From Acidobacteriota bacterium (GTDB taxonomy: Bacteria; Acidobacteriota; Holophagae; Acanthopleuribacterales; Acanthopleuribacteraceae), in NCBI GenBank assembly GCA_020439745.1, contig JAGQSC010000036.1, positions 124,001 to 188,000 of the forward strand: 64,000 nucleotides of DNA. The letters are read 5' to 3'. This document shows, piece by piece, positions 1-7,972 of the stretch. Numbering within the stretch: the stretch's first letter is position 1; each line of letters begins with the position of its first letter. The position numbers and the translations under genes are program-made. A model generated the notes under the pieces. The model searched no databases, was not told where the DNA came from, and saw nothing but the letters and a program-made list of their open reading frames with translations.

Positions 1-665
1 GGCTGAATGTGGCCGTCCCGCAAATGCATGCCTATGCGATCGACTAACACATCGGCTGAATCAATGAGTCGAACCTTGGGTCCGACAATCTCACGGATCA
101 CGCTTTTCAGCACGGGGTAGTGGGTACAACCGAGAATCAAGGTATCGGCACCGGATGCTAATGGCTCCGCTAGATACTCCATGAGAATTTCTCGGCTCAC
201 GGGATGTGACTGCCATCCCTCTTCGACCAAGGGAACCAACAGTGGGCAGGCTTGTTGGAAACATGTGATGTCGGGGTCCAATGCATGTATCGCGTGTACG
301 TAGGCGCCGCTGGTGACAGTTGCACGGGTCCCCAGGATACCAACGTGGCGATTCTTTGTGGCGGATACGGCGGCTAGCGCGCCCGGCCTAATGACGTCAT
401 ATAACGGGATATCGCGCCAAAAATCACCTTCGACTACAGTCGATGCCGAGTTGCAGGCCACCACGATTGCTTTGATGGGAAAACTGAGTAGGAACGCCAC
501 GTTTTGGGTCAGATAACGGCGGATGGTCTGAGGGGACTTGCTGCCGTAGGGCAAGCGGGCCGTGTCGCCCAAATAGATAAATGTCTCGTTGGGGAATGCG
601 GACCTCAATGCCCGCAGCACCGTGATACCGCCCACACCTGAGTCAAAGATTCCAATTGCAGACAT
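1..665 (-). CDS. murI: Glutamate racemase, C-terminus cut by window edge
   Basis: Interconverts L- and D-glutamate in the cytoplasm to supply D-Glu for peptidoglycan. About 221 codons are visible, reading in from ATG at 665; family members are about 260-270 residues, so the last 40 or so lie outside. The N-terminus reads GIFDSGVGG, the family signature with the active-site Asp-Ser. Both catalytic cysteines are present: C71 in VVACNSAST and C180 in LGCTHYP. It lies 45 bp downstream of the acylase gene on the same strand and may be read from it. Identification is firm. Confidence 0.96.
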   Translation of the reverse strand, partial: MSAIGIFDSGVGGITVLRALRSAFPNETFIYLGDTARLPYGSKSPQTIRRYLTQNVAFLLSFPIKAIVVACNSASTVVEGDFWRDIPLYDVIRPGALAAVSATKNRHVGILGTRATVTSGAYVHAIHALDPDITCFQQACPLLVPLVEEGWQSHPVSREILMEYLAEPLASGADTLILGCTHYPVLKSVIREIVGPKVRLIDSADVLVDRIGMHLRDGHIQ

Positions 666-710
666 GGCACCTCACCCGAGGCGCCATTCTAGCGGAATTG
701 GCGAGTCTCG

Positions 711-3641
711 TCAGTTGAAGAGTGGGAATTGACGCATGTTGAAGTTGTCATAAAAAAGGGTCATGCCGAAGAACTGTGGGGCAAACAGCGGGATTCCTTG
801 AGGCGAGGCTGTGATAAGGCCTGTCTCGCCAAGCGGGAACATGGACTGAATACGTACGGGACCATTTGGCCCCATCTCGACACAATGTGCGTAGGTAGAT
901 CTGCTGGAAAATGGCGTGGTCCAAATGGCAGTGGGAAGGAGCGGATGAAAATAGTCGATTTGCCCCCGTGCGTCCGTGCCCCAGGGTCTTGGACCCAACT
1001 CAGCCAATGCCTCGTCAAGGGCTTGCAACACAATGTCGTTTACATTCTGGGGCGCACCACCATCGGCATTCGAAAACCAGTCATAACGTATCTCGAGGGT
1101 GGTGCCACCCAATGCGTGCAACAGTACCTGAAAGGCCTGCACGCGGCTGAAGGACCCGAGTTCGTCGGCAAACGTCTTATTCAAAACGTTTTTCACCCAC
1201 AGATCAGATAAGATCCAGGAGTCATCGCGATTCTGGCCGAGAACCCAGTGAAGTGGACCGCCAGACACGAAATGGCCGTCCCAGACATTGAGTAGATTCA
1301 CCGCATTGACCCGCTCGGCCGTTGGGTTGCCGTCCACGATGTCACTAAACGCGCTTGATACGAACGACCAGATGTTGCCGCCACCCCCAAACGAGTCGGT
1401 GGTTGCGATCGTGATTGCTGTGTCGCGCACATCATCAAAACGCATCAAATCAAAGGATTCGAGATGTTCCTGAATGACATGGGCACGGTGGGCCGGGCCA
1501 AAAGCAAAACTACTTCCGAATGGCGCATTGTCGTAGCCTAAGCTCGCTTTGTTGTTCCAGCCACCATAATAGCCCTGCGCCGGATTGCTGTCGTGCGCTA
1601 TCTCCTTGCGCAGGGTATTGCTGTACTCAATCGGTGTCCCGAATGTGCCTTGCGGAAAGCGGAAATCTCCATTTGGCCGTACCGGATCTCGGCCCGACAT
1701 CCAGTAGGCAATGTTGCCTTCGCGGTCGGCATAACAAAAATGCTGGCTAACACCCACATCCGCGACCGCATCGCCGAAATCGTCCATGGACTCGGCACGC
1801 GCCATGTTGAGAAATGCGTTGACCGTGTCAAACTCAAAGCCCCAGTGTGCGTATTTCCAAGCGACGATAGGCGCCTGACTGACCACCGGTCCATGATTCG
1901 TGCGATATACGTCTAGAACCACGTCGTCGCCTCCGCGTACCTGGATGGTGGTTTGGTGGTGGGGTCCCCCGCTGAGAGCGGACGGTGGTTCAATATACAA
2001 GTCTGCGGTGTGGGCATGTCCCACCTGCATGGACCATGCATGGTGCGGTGTTCGACCAATAATGATGCCTGGGACGCCTGGAACGGACATGCCAGAAATT
2101 TCCAATCCACCCCCGCGAATGGAGCCTTCCACGCAAATGGCGGGCGCTGAAAATCCCATTTGTGGACCGGAATAAATCATGGGGTTGCCCGTATCAGTTT
2201 TATTACCTGAAACAACCCAAGCATAGCTGCCCATTTTCACTCGTGCATTGATGGCTTCCAGTTGGTGGTGGATGCGCGTACGGCGATCTCGCATATCGCC
2301 TGCAAGTTGACTGAAATCGATGTCATCTCGGAGCTCGCCCATTTGCCAAGCTGGCGTAAAGTCAGCACCTGCCTTAGTGGAGCTGTTGGAGGGGATCATG
2401 GTAGGCGCGTCCGGGTCATTAACGAAGTAGAAATCCTCGAACATGCTGCCCGCTGTAGCCGCAAAGTTGTCGTTCAGGTGTTGGTAAAAAGCAGCAGCTT
2501 CCATTTGACCGATTGCATAGTCGTTGGGATCGAATTCCCGTTGCAAAAAGGCTAACCAGGCCATGCAGTCGTGGACCGTCCAAGACTCGGGTTGGATCTC
2601 CACAGCAATATACTCGAAGGGGATCAGCGATGGTGTCGCTAACAACTCAGCGATCCGGCGATTGAATCCGTCCACGTAAGCTTTCATGACGGTCCGTGCA
2701 TCTGAATCCATATCGTCGAAGAATTGATCTAGTTCCTGATCGGTGTAGCCAACCGTTCGGGCTTGAATATCGCCTTCCACAAAATCGGAACCCAGTATAG
2801 CGGCCAGCGTGCCACGGGCAGATCTTCGGTAGAGATCCGCCTGCCACAAGCGGTCTGTGGCTACGTTATAGCCCATCATTTCAAAAACGTCATAGAGCGT
2901 ACCATCTTCAATAAACCACACACCCTGCGCATCTCGTCGGCTGGAAGCGGTTCCGGCCAAGTCGTAGGGGTTGGCCCACAAGAAACCTACTGGAGCACCA
3001 GGCGCTGTACCTCTGAGCGAGGTTATGGCCAGCGGTTGAGTGGCCGTTACTTCGAATTGAAGACCATCCTCTGGATCAAACTCTGATCCAGAAGGCGCAC
3101 CAATCACGTACAGGGTCTTACCCCATGAAGCCAATCCGGTGGCGATACGTTTTGTTTTGACCCGAACCCGATCTGCATCCAATTGAGTAACCCAAACGTC
3201 GGTTGCCGATGCGCCCGTATTCACCACGGCAATCCCGTCAAAGACCTCTTGCCAATCTCCCGTGAATAGTCGGATCCGCGTGCCCGTTTCATTCACTTCT
3301 GAAGCCTGTGCCGGGCTTCCTGGCCCTGAGGCATTGCGGTAACTTGCACTCACCTTGACGGCACCCTCTACAGAAAAATGCGATACCGAAGACGGGTCGG
3401 TGAACAAGTCACCAAGCGCCAAATGCTCAAGGGTCTGGCCTGCGACCTGATGCCGGACGGCCGCTCCCGGCGAACCACTTTCTGAATAGGGCTGCAATGT
3501 CACCTCAACCGTGTCCACATCTGCGTTTTCGAGAATGACCGTGGTCGTAAATCCGCCGTTGGGTCGTGTGACATGAGGTATGATTCTGGTTTGAGCCATC
3601 AGTGGAAGAACAAGCAACAACAGACAAGCATATCGCCACAT
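711..3641 (-). CDS. Secreted penicillin-acylase family hydrolase with an extra N-terminal module
   Basis: N-terminal nucleophile hydrolase of the penicillin/acyl-homoserine-lactone acylase family (S45), expected to cleave amide bonds outside the cytoplasm after self-processing. The start at 3641 follows AGGAGG seven bases upstream and opens a signal peptide (MWRYACLLLLVLPLMAQ). The open frame extends 30 codons further upstream but without such a site. Residues 18-230 form the module shared with the proteins at 40107-42254 and 51903-54422 (IIPHVT, VFDGIAVVN, LRGTAPG). The acylase part begins near residue 235 with DAQGVWFIEDGTLYDVF and DRLWQADLYRRSARG. The expected beta-chain nucleophile is Ser472 in MGSYAWVVSG. 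Total 976 residues. The substrate cannot be told. No coupled partner gene is seen. Confidence 0.88.
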   Translation of the reverse strand: MWRYACLLLLVLPLMAQTRIIPHVTRPNGGFTTTVILENADVDTVEVTLQPYSESGSPGAAVRHQVAGQTLEHLALGDLFTDPSSVSHFSVEGAVKVSASYRNASGPGSPAQASEVNETGTRIRLFTGDWQEVFDGIAVVNTGASATDVWVTQLDADRVRVKTKRIATGLASWGKTLYVIGAPSGSEFDPEDGLQFEVTATQPLAITSLRGTAPGAPVGFLWANPYDLAGTASSRRDAQGVWFIEDGTLYDVFEMMGYNVATDRLWQADLYRRSARGTLAAILGSDFVEGDIQARTVGYTDQELDQFFDDMDSDARTVMKAYVDGFNRRIAELLATPSLIPFEYIAVEIQPESWTVHDCMAWLAFLQREFDPNDYAIGQMEAAAFYQHLNDNFAATAGSMFEDFYFVNDPDAPTMIPSNSSTKAGADFTPAWQMGELRDDIDFSQLAGDMRDRRTRIHHQLEAINARVKMGSYAWVVSGNKTDTGNPMIYSGPQMGFSAPAICVEGSIRGGGLEISGMSVPGVPGIIIGRTPHHAWSMQVGHAHTADLYIEPPSALSGGPHHQTTIQVRGGDDVVLDVYRTNHGPVVSQAPIVAWKYAHWGFEFDTVNAFLNMARAESMDDFGDAVADVGVSQHFCYADREGNIAYWMSGRDPVRPNGDFRFPQGTFGTPIEYSNTLRKEIAHDSNPAQGYYGGWNNKASLGYDNAPFGSSFAFGPAHRAHVIQEHLESFDLMRFDDVRDTAITIATTDSFGGGGNIWSFVSSAFSDIVDGNPTAERVNAVNLLNVWDGHFVSGGPLHWVLGQNRDDSWILSDLWVKNVLNKTFADELGSFSRVQAFQVLLHALGGTTLEIRYDWFSNADGGAPQNVNDIVLQALDEALAELGPRPWGTDARGQIDYFHPLLPTAIWTTPFSSRSTYAHCVEMGPNGPVRIQSMFPLGETGLITASPQGIPLFAPQFFGMTLFYDNFNMRQFPLFN

Positions 3642-3718
3642 GGAAAAGCCTCCTGGTTTTTGGGAACGGGCCGAAAGTGAAACCATCATATCACTAGTCA
3701 CATTTCGATCGCGATAGG

Positions 3719-3752
3719 TTGACAGAGTCAAAATTTAGAATTATTCTAAATT
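3719..3752 (+). promoter_or_regulatory. Promoter with overlapping Fur/PerR-type operator
   Basis: A perfect TTGACA (3719-3724) is followed after 17 bp by TATTCT (3742-3747), a good sigma-70-type promoter. A perfect 21-bp palindrome (3732-3752; ten-base arms around the central T at 3742) covers the spacer and -10. Its core TTAGAATTATTCTAA matches the PerR-box pattern TTATAATNATTATAA in 13 of 15 positions. It lies just ahead of the Fur-family gene, so autoregulation is the simple reading. The acylase gene starts 90 bp away on the other strand and could share control. Confidence 0.82.
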
Positions 3753-3771
3753 GAGATTAAGGGAGCAGCTG

Positions 3772-4200
3772 GTGAAGAGATTCCACGATAAGAAGATCAA
3801 ACAGATCGAAGCTTTGATGCGTCAATCGGGGATTAGGCCCACAGCTCAACGTCTTGCTATTTGTCGTTTTGTATTGTGCGAGGCGGATCATCCCACTGCC
3901 GATGACGTGATGGCACATATGGAGAAGGTTTTTCCCATTGTCAGCACGGCCACCGTGTACAACACCTTAAAGATGATGGTCGCTCATGGGTTGATTCGAG
4001 CCATCAAGTTCCCTCATTCAGACGCGGCGATCTACGATCAGAACCTGCACCATCACTATCATTTTCTGGATGAGCAAACTGGACGTTTGTATGATGTGGA
4101 TCCAAAGCAAGTACAACTTGAACCCAGTTTAGAGAATCAGTTTCACATCACCGATGTAGATATTCTGTTTCGTGGGCGGTTACAGACACCACCCAACTAA
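3772..4200 (+). CDS. Fur-family peroxide/metal-responsive repressor (PerR-like)
   Basis: Winged-helix metalloregulator of the Fur/PerR family, 142 residues. The helix-turn-helix contains IRPTAQRLAICRFVL and the recognition helix STATVYNTLKMM. The metal-binding stretch reads LHHHYHFLD. Neither of the usual CxxC pairs that hold the structural zinc is present. GTG at 3772 is preferred because AAGGGA lies seven bases upstream; an in-frame TTG at 3751 sits inside the operator palindrome. The next genes (rubrerythrin, Fe-S oxidoreductase, DUF3501) make a peroxide-sensing role likely. Whether it senses peroxide, iron or haem is not decided by sequence. Confidence 0.88.
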   Translation: MKRFHDKKIKQIEALMRQSGIRPTAQRLAICRFVLCEADHPTADDVMAHMEKVFPIVSTATVYNTLKMMVAHGLIRAIKFPHSDAAIYDQNLHHHYHFLDEQTGRLYDVDPKQVQLEPSLENQFHITDVDILFRGRLQTPPN

Positions 4201-4249
4201 CGCAAACCCAAAAAAAACGCGTTCCCACGCGATCCATATGGAGGAAGAC

Positions 4250-4669
4250 ATGTCCAATCTCAATGGGACCAAAACCCATCAAAACCTGAAAGACGCCTTT
4301 GCTGGCGAATCACAAGCCAACCGGCGTTACCTCTATTTCGCCAAAATTGCAGACGTAGAAGGCTATCCTGAAATTGCCAGTAACTTCCGCGAAACTGCGG
4401 AAGGTGAAACGGGCCATGCTCATGGTCATTTGGACTACATCAAGAAAGTGGGTGACCCCGCTACCGGTCTCCCAATTGGGGATACAGCCGACAACCTGAA
4501 GGCTGCCATCGAAGGCGAAACGCACGAATACACCGACATGTATCCAGGCATGGCGAAAACAGCGCGCGATGAAGGTTTCTCTGAAATTGCGGACTGGTTT
4601 GAAACCTTGGCCAAAGCTGAAAAGTCACACGCTGGTCGATTCCAGAAGATGTTGGACAGCATTAGCTAA
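4250..4669 (+). CDS. Rubrerythrin, short form without rubredoxin domain
   Basis: Non-haem di-iron protein that reduces hydrogen peroxide in the cytoplasm. The 139 residues form only the four-helix ferritin-like part: the iron-ligand motifs [31 protein letters not shown] and AEKSHAGRF are visible, but no C-terminal CxxC rubredoxin centre. Electrons must come from another protein, plausibly the Fe-S protein encoded next. ATG at 4250 is chosen because GGAGG precedes it; the open frame begins further upstream, inside the regulator gene. It lies 49 bp downstream of the PerR-like gene in the same direction. Confidence 0.93.
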   Translation: MSNLNGTKTHQNLKDAFAGESQANRRYLYFAKIADVEGYPEIASNFRETAEGETGHAHGHLDYIKKVGDPATGLPIGDTADNLKAAIEGETHEYTDMYPGMAKTARDEGFSEIADWFETLAKAEKSHAGRFQKMLDSIS

Positions 4670-4671
4670 TC

Positions 4672-4706
4672 ACTTTTTTTTGGCTGGGCAGATCTCTGCC
4701 CAGCCA
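4672..4706 (+). terminator. Hairpin between rubrerythrin and Fe-S protein genes
   Basis: A perfect 12-bp stem with a two-base loop occupies 4681-4706, right after a run of T at 4673-4680 and two bases past the rubrerythrin stop region. The T run precedes rather than follows the stem on this strand, and only TTCTT follows. It may be a partial terminator or an mRNA-stabilising processing site that makes rubrerythrin transcripts more abundant than the downstream genes. Confidence 0.55.
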
Positions 4707-4726
4707 TTCTTCGATAGGAGAGGTCA

Positions 4727-6085
4727 TTGTCGGAAGAGCGCATTTCCTACTTACCTACGGACAACACGGTCTACGATCCCAGTAATCCTGTGTATTGGCA
4801 GGAGGCATCGCTACAAACCGAAGTGACGCGGGCATTCGAGATCTGCCATGGCTGTCGCATGTGCTTTAAGTATTGTGACAGTTTCCCCAAGCTGTTCGAT
4901 GCCATTGACCATCGACACGATGGAGACGTGACAGGCCTGTCTCAGAGCGAAACCGACGATGTGATGGATGCCTGTTTTCAGTGCAAGTTGTGTGAAGTTC
5001 AGTGCCCTTACACCCCAAGGGATCAGCACGAATTCCAACTGGATTTCCCAAAGCTCGTTCACCGCTACAAGGCCATTCGGGCGCGTCGGACTGGACTGTC
5101 GTTGCGCGACAAAATGCTCTCAGATCCCGACAAGGCAGGCAAAATGGCGCGTGCCAGTTTCGGGTTCGCCAATGTGGCCAACCGCTCGAGCATACATCGC
5201 TGGTTTTTGGAAAAGCTCTTGGGCGTTCATCGTCAGAAGCAACTCCCGGAATTTGCGGGCAAGACATTCGAGGCGTGGGCAGACGGCGAAGGGCTGATCA
5301 AAGAGCCGGGTGGTGATGCAGTACTCTTCCAGACCTGTTATGTGCAAAACAACGAACCCCTCATTGGCCAAGACACCATGGACGTGATGAAAAAGAATGG
5401 TGTGGATTGTCGTTGCACCAAAGGATTGCAGTGTTGTGGCATGCCCGCCTGGGAAGCGGGCGATTTGGAACGAGTCCGGAAACTGGCCCGTGAGAATCTG
5501 GACCTGCTGATGCCATTCGTGGCTAAGGGTGCCGTGGTGATTGCGATTAATCCCACCTGTTCCATGATGATGCGACGCGAGTACCCCGAACTGCTGGCAG
5601 GTGAGGATCGCAAACGGGCCGAAGAACTGGCTGAAGCCATACGCGATCCATCTGAATACCTCTGGTCCATCAAGGATGAGCCCCAATTCAACCGTGACTT
5701 CAAAAGCACGCCTGGCGATGCGGTCGCTTATCATGCACCCTGTCATCTAAGGGCACAGAGCATTGGCTTCCGGGGTCGTGACCTTATTCGGTTGATTCCG
5801 GGCGTCAAGCCCAAGATGGTGATGGAGTGTTGCGGGCACGACGGAACCTACGCCATGAAAGTGGAAGGATTCGAATCAAGTATCAAAGCTGGAAAGCGTG
5901 CCTTTGAAGGGATGGAAGGTGCCTCGACCGAAGTCTGGTCGACCGACTGTCCCTTGGCGGCCATTCAGTTTCAACAACATGCCGGCCTAAAACCCATGCA
6001 TCCCATGTCTGTACTTGCTAGAGCGTATGAGGCAGACGGATTTTCACAAGCCTTGGAACGAGAGGGAGAATCCAGTGAAAGTTAA
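4727..6085 (+). CDS. Fe-S oxidoreductase, HdrD/GlpC-like (CCG-domain) protein
   Basis: Cytoplasmic electron-transfer protein of 452 residues. Two ferredoxin-like 4Fe-4S motifs lie at C40-C50 (CHGCRMCFKYC) and C83-C93 (CFQCKLCEVQC). Two cysteine-rich CCG domains follow, with GLQCCGMPAWEAGD and, near the C-terminus, HAPCHLRAQ plus MECCGHDGTY. TTG at 4727 is the start because AGGAGAGG lies just upstream. This type of Fe-S protein is known to neighbour rubrerythrin and DUF3501 genes, so a role as electron donor for peroxide reduction is reasonable inference. It overlaps the next gene by 11 bp. Confidence 0.87.
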   Translation: MSEERISYLPTDNTVYDPSNPVYWQEASLQTEVTRAFEICHGCRMCFKYCDSFPKLFDAIDHRHDGDVTGLSQSETDDVMDACFQCKLCEVQCPYTPRDQHEFQLDFPKLVHRYKAIRARRTGLSLRDKMLSDPDKAGKMARASFGFANVANRSSIHRWFLEKLLGVHRQKQLPEFAGKTFEAWADGEGLIKEPGGDAVLFQTCYVQNNEPLIGQDTMDVMKKNGVDCRCTKGLQCCGMPAWEAGDLERVRKLARENLDLLMPFVAKGAVVIAINPTCSMMMRREYPELLAGEDRKRAEELAEAIRDPSEYLWSIKDEPQFNRDFKSTPGDAVAYHAPCHLRAQSIGFRGRDLIRLIPGVKPKMVMECCGHDGTYAMKVEGFESSIKAGKRAFEGMEGASTEVWSTDCPLAAIQFQQHAGLKPMHPMSVLARAYEADGFSQALEREGESSES

Positions 6086-6635
6086 GCGACATGAGATCCT
6101 TGACTACGAGACTTATCAGGATCAACGAGATGATATCCGTGACCAAGTGATGCGCATCAAAGCGCCACGAAGAATTCACGTACCACCTTATCTGACGTTT
6201 TTGTTTGAAAATCGAGATACGATTCGCTACCAGATCCAAGAAATGGTGCGCGTGGAGCGTATGGTACGCGAGTCCGACATCCAACACGAAATCGACACCT
6301 ACAATGAATTGCTGGGCGATCAAGACGAGTTGGGATGCACCCTGCTGATTGAAATCGAGGAACCAACAGAGCGTGATGGGTTGCTCCGTCGCTGGGTAGG
6401 GCTGATGGATTGTCTGTACCTGACACTTGAAGACGGTTCTCGAGCGCCTGCTGTTTTCGATCGTCGTCAAATTGGTGAAGAGCGCCTTTCGTCGGTGCAG
6501 TACCTGAAATTCAGAACCAATGGCAAAGGACCTGTCGCCATCGGTATTGACCATCCCGATTTTCCAAAGGAAACGCCGCTCACCTCCGAACAACGGTTGG
6601 CTCTAAGGTGTGATCTGCAAGCGAGTCAAAGCTGA
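6075..6635 (+). CDS. DUF3501 family protein
   Basis: 186-residue cytoplasmic protein that I recognise as the DUF3501 family from the order of its conserved blocks: YETYQDQRDDIR, VPPYLTFLFENRDTIRYQ, QEMVRVERM, DIQHEIDTYNELL and a late GIDHPDFP. Its function is unknown. The family is usually found beside rubrerythrin and a CCG-domain Fe-S protein, exactly as here. GTG at 6075 is chosen, with GGGAGAA upstream; it overlaps the Fe-S gene end, suggesting translational coupling. The frame is open further upstream inside the previous gene, which I take as chance. Confidence 0.88.
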   Translation: MKVKRHEILDYETYQDQRDDIRDQVMRIKAPRRIHVPPYLTFLFENRDTIRYQIQEMVRVERMVRESDIQHEIDTYNELLGDQDELGCTLLIEIEEPTERDGLLRRWVGLMDCLYLTLEDGSRAPAVFDRRQIGEERLSSVQYLKFRTNGKGPVAIGIDHPDFPKETPLTSEQRLALRCDLQASQS

Positions 6636-7354
6636 ACGCACCCGATGTTGTCTATCTGGACAACCATTTGCTGGTGGTGAACAAACCACCAGGCCAGTTG
6701 ACTCAAGCTGACAGTACGGGCGATTTGGATTTACTAACTGAGTGCAAGGCCTATATCAAAGCGCGGTTTGAGAAACCGGGCAACGTGTTTTTGGGAATGG
6801 TTCACCGTCTGGACCGGCCCGCCTCGGGTCTTGTGGTCTTTGCACGAACATCAAAGGCCGCAGCCAGGCTGACGCACGCTTTCAAGCAGCGCGCTGTGTA
6901 TAAGCGTTACTTGGCCATCGTCTGTGGAGGATTGCCCCAGACTCAGATACTCGAAGATCTGTTGGTCAGGGACGAGCGCAGTGTTTCAGTCGCCCGCGTT
7001 GGCACTGAAGGCGCGCAGCAGGCACGACTGAAATGGTCCCTAGTGGCAACCAGAGGAGACCTGTCATTGGTAGAGGTGATGTTAGAGACTGGTCGCAAAC
7101 ATCAGATCCGTGTCCAGTTCGCCAATAGGCAAGCACCTTTGCTTGGAGATATGCGCTATGGCTGCACACGACCTTTTGACGGGCGAAACCTCGCGCTGCA
7201 TGCGGTGGCCTTGGAGTTGCCGCACCCCACCACGCGACAAACCTGTCGATGGGTGGTGGCCCCCCCTAATTCATGGTCAGATCACTTCAAATTTGAGGTT
7301 GGCCAAGTCGTGGACCGGTTGGCATCAACTAAGCGCTTGGGTCAATTCGTCTAG
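6632..7354 (+). CDS. RluA-family pseudouridine synthase
   Basis: Converts uridine to pseudouridine in rRNA or tRNA. The catalytic motif is HRLDRPASGLVVF (Asp61 if counted from 6632), followed by KRYLAIV and GRKHQIRVQFA. No S4 RNA-binding domain precedes it. The family's first strand is DVVYLDNHLLVVNKPPG, but in frame there is no ATG, GTG or TTG before it. Only CTG at 6632, overlapping the TGA of the DUF3501 gene as CTGA, would include it. A TTG at 6668 would drop about 12 conserved residues. I favour the coupled CTG start. The target nucleotide is unknown. The end overlaps the convergent gene by 30 bp. Confidence 0.82.
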   Translation: MNAPDVVYLDNHLLVVNKPPGQLTQADSTGDLDLLTECKAYIKARFEKPGNVFLGMVHRLDRPASGLVVFARTSKAAARLTHAFKQRAVYKRYLAIVCGGLPQTQILEDLLVRDERSVSVARVGTEGAQQARLKWSLVATRGDLSLVEVMLETGRKHQIRVQFANRQAPLLGDMRYGCTRPFDGRNLALHAVALELPHPTTRQTCRWVVAPPNSWSDHFKFEVGQVVDRLASTKRLGQFV

Positions 7355-7888
7355 GATCGCCTGTTCTTCCTTGCTGATTTTGGACAAGCCTAAGAATCCA
7401 CCCGCCGACTGCGCGACCGCACGTGCATGGCCAATCAACTGTTCCGCGAGATGCTGCTTGCCTACATCCGTCATTTCGCTGGCTATGGCTGCGGTATACA
7501 ACTTCCAATTGTCAAACAAGGCGCGATCTGGCCGGTGACTGAGCCATGCGTCCAATAGGCCTGCAGCGGAGCTGCCGGGCTCGATCCCGATATCTTGGGC
7601 AGCCTGCATGATTGCTTTGTGCTCCTTCTCACTCACGGTCCCGTCCGCCCATGCCACCTCGATGATGGGGACTAGGCTGACGGCTGCGAGATCGTCGGCG
7701 CTGATTTCCAGTCGGACCAATTCATGGAGTACGTCTTCATCATCAATTCCCGACGCCGACTTAAGCGCCTCGAACTGTGATTTCTTGGCAGCTTCTTTTC
7801 TCATTTTTTCGCGAAGCTCGGCTTCTTGCTTGGTGAAAAACGATTCTTCCAGTGCTTTGCGCCGTGCGCCAAATAACTCATTTGACAT
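7325..7888 (-). CDS. TerB-like tellurite-resistance-fold protein
   Basis: 187-residue soluble protein. An N-terminal charged helix (residues 1-45, Lys/Glu rich, likely coiled coil) is followed by an alpha-helical stretch with VAWADGTVSEKEHKAI. That pattern is typical of the TerB/DUF533 acid-loop fold, in which Asp/Glu residues may bind metal. Start ATG at 7888 has AAGGAG eight bases upstream. It stands alone between convergent and same-strand genes. Function is not known; a role in metal or envelope stress would be a guess from the family name. Confidence 0.62.
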   Translation of the reverse strand: MSNELFGARRKALEESFFTKQEAELREKMRKEAAKKSQFEALKSASGIDDEDVLHELVRLEISADDLAAVSLVPIIEVAWADGTVSEKEHKAIMQAAQDIGIEPGSSAAGLLDAWLSHRPDRALFDNWKLYTAAIASEMTDVGKQHLAEQLIGHARAVAQSAGGFLGLSKISKEEQAILDELTQALS

Positions 7889-7972
7889 CAGATATGCTCC
7901 TTAGGGACCGGCTGGTCCGTTCCTTTAATGGTGGAATTCTAGCCCAAAGCTGAGGTCCGGCCAAGACGTGGC

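Noticed and set aside
729-1211. 160-codon plus-strand frame within the acylase gene
   Set aside because: Antisense to a conserved enzyme-coding region and without ribosome site; other plus-strand frames overlap it equally.
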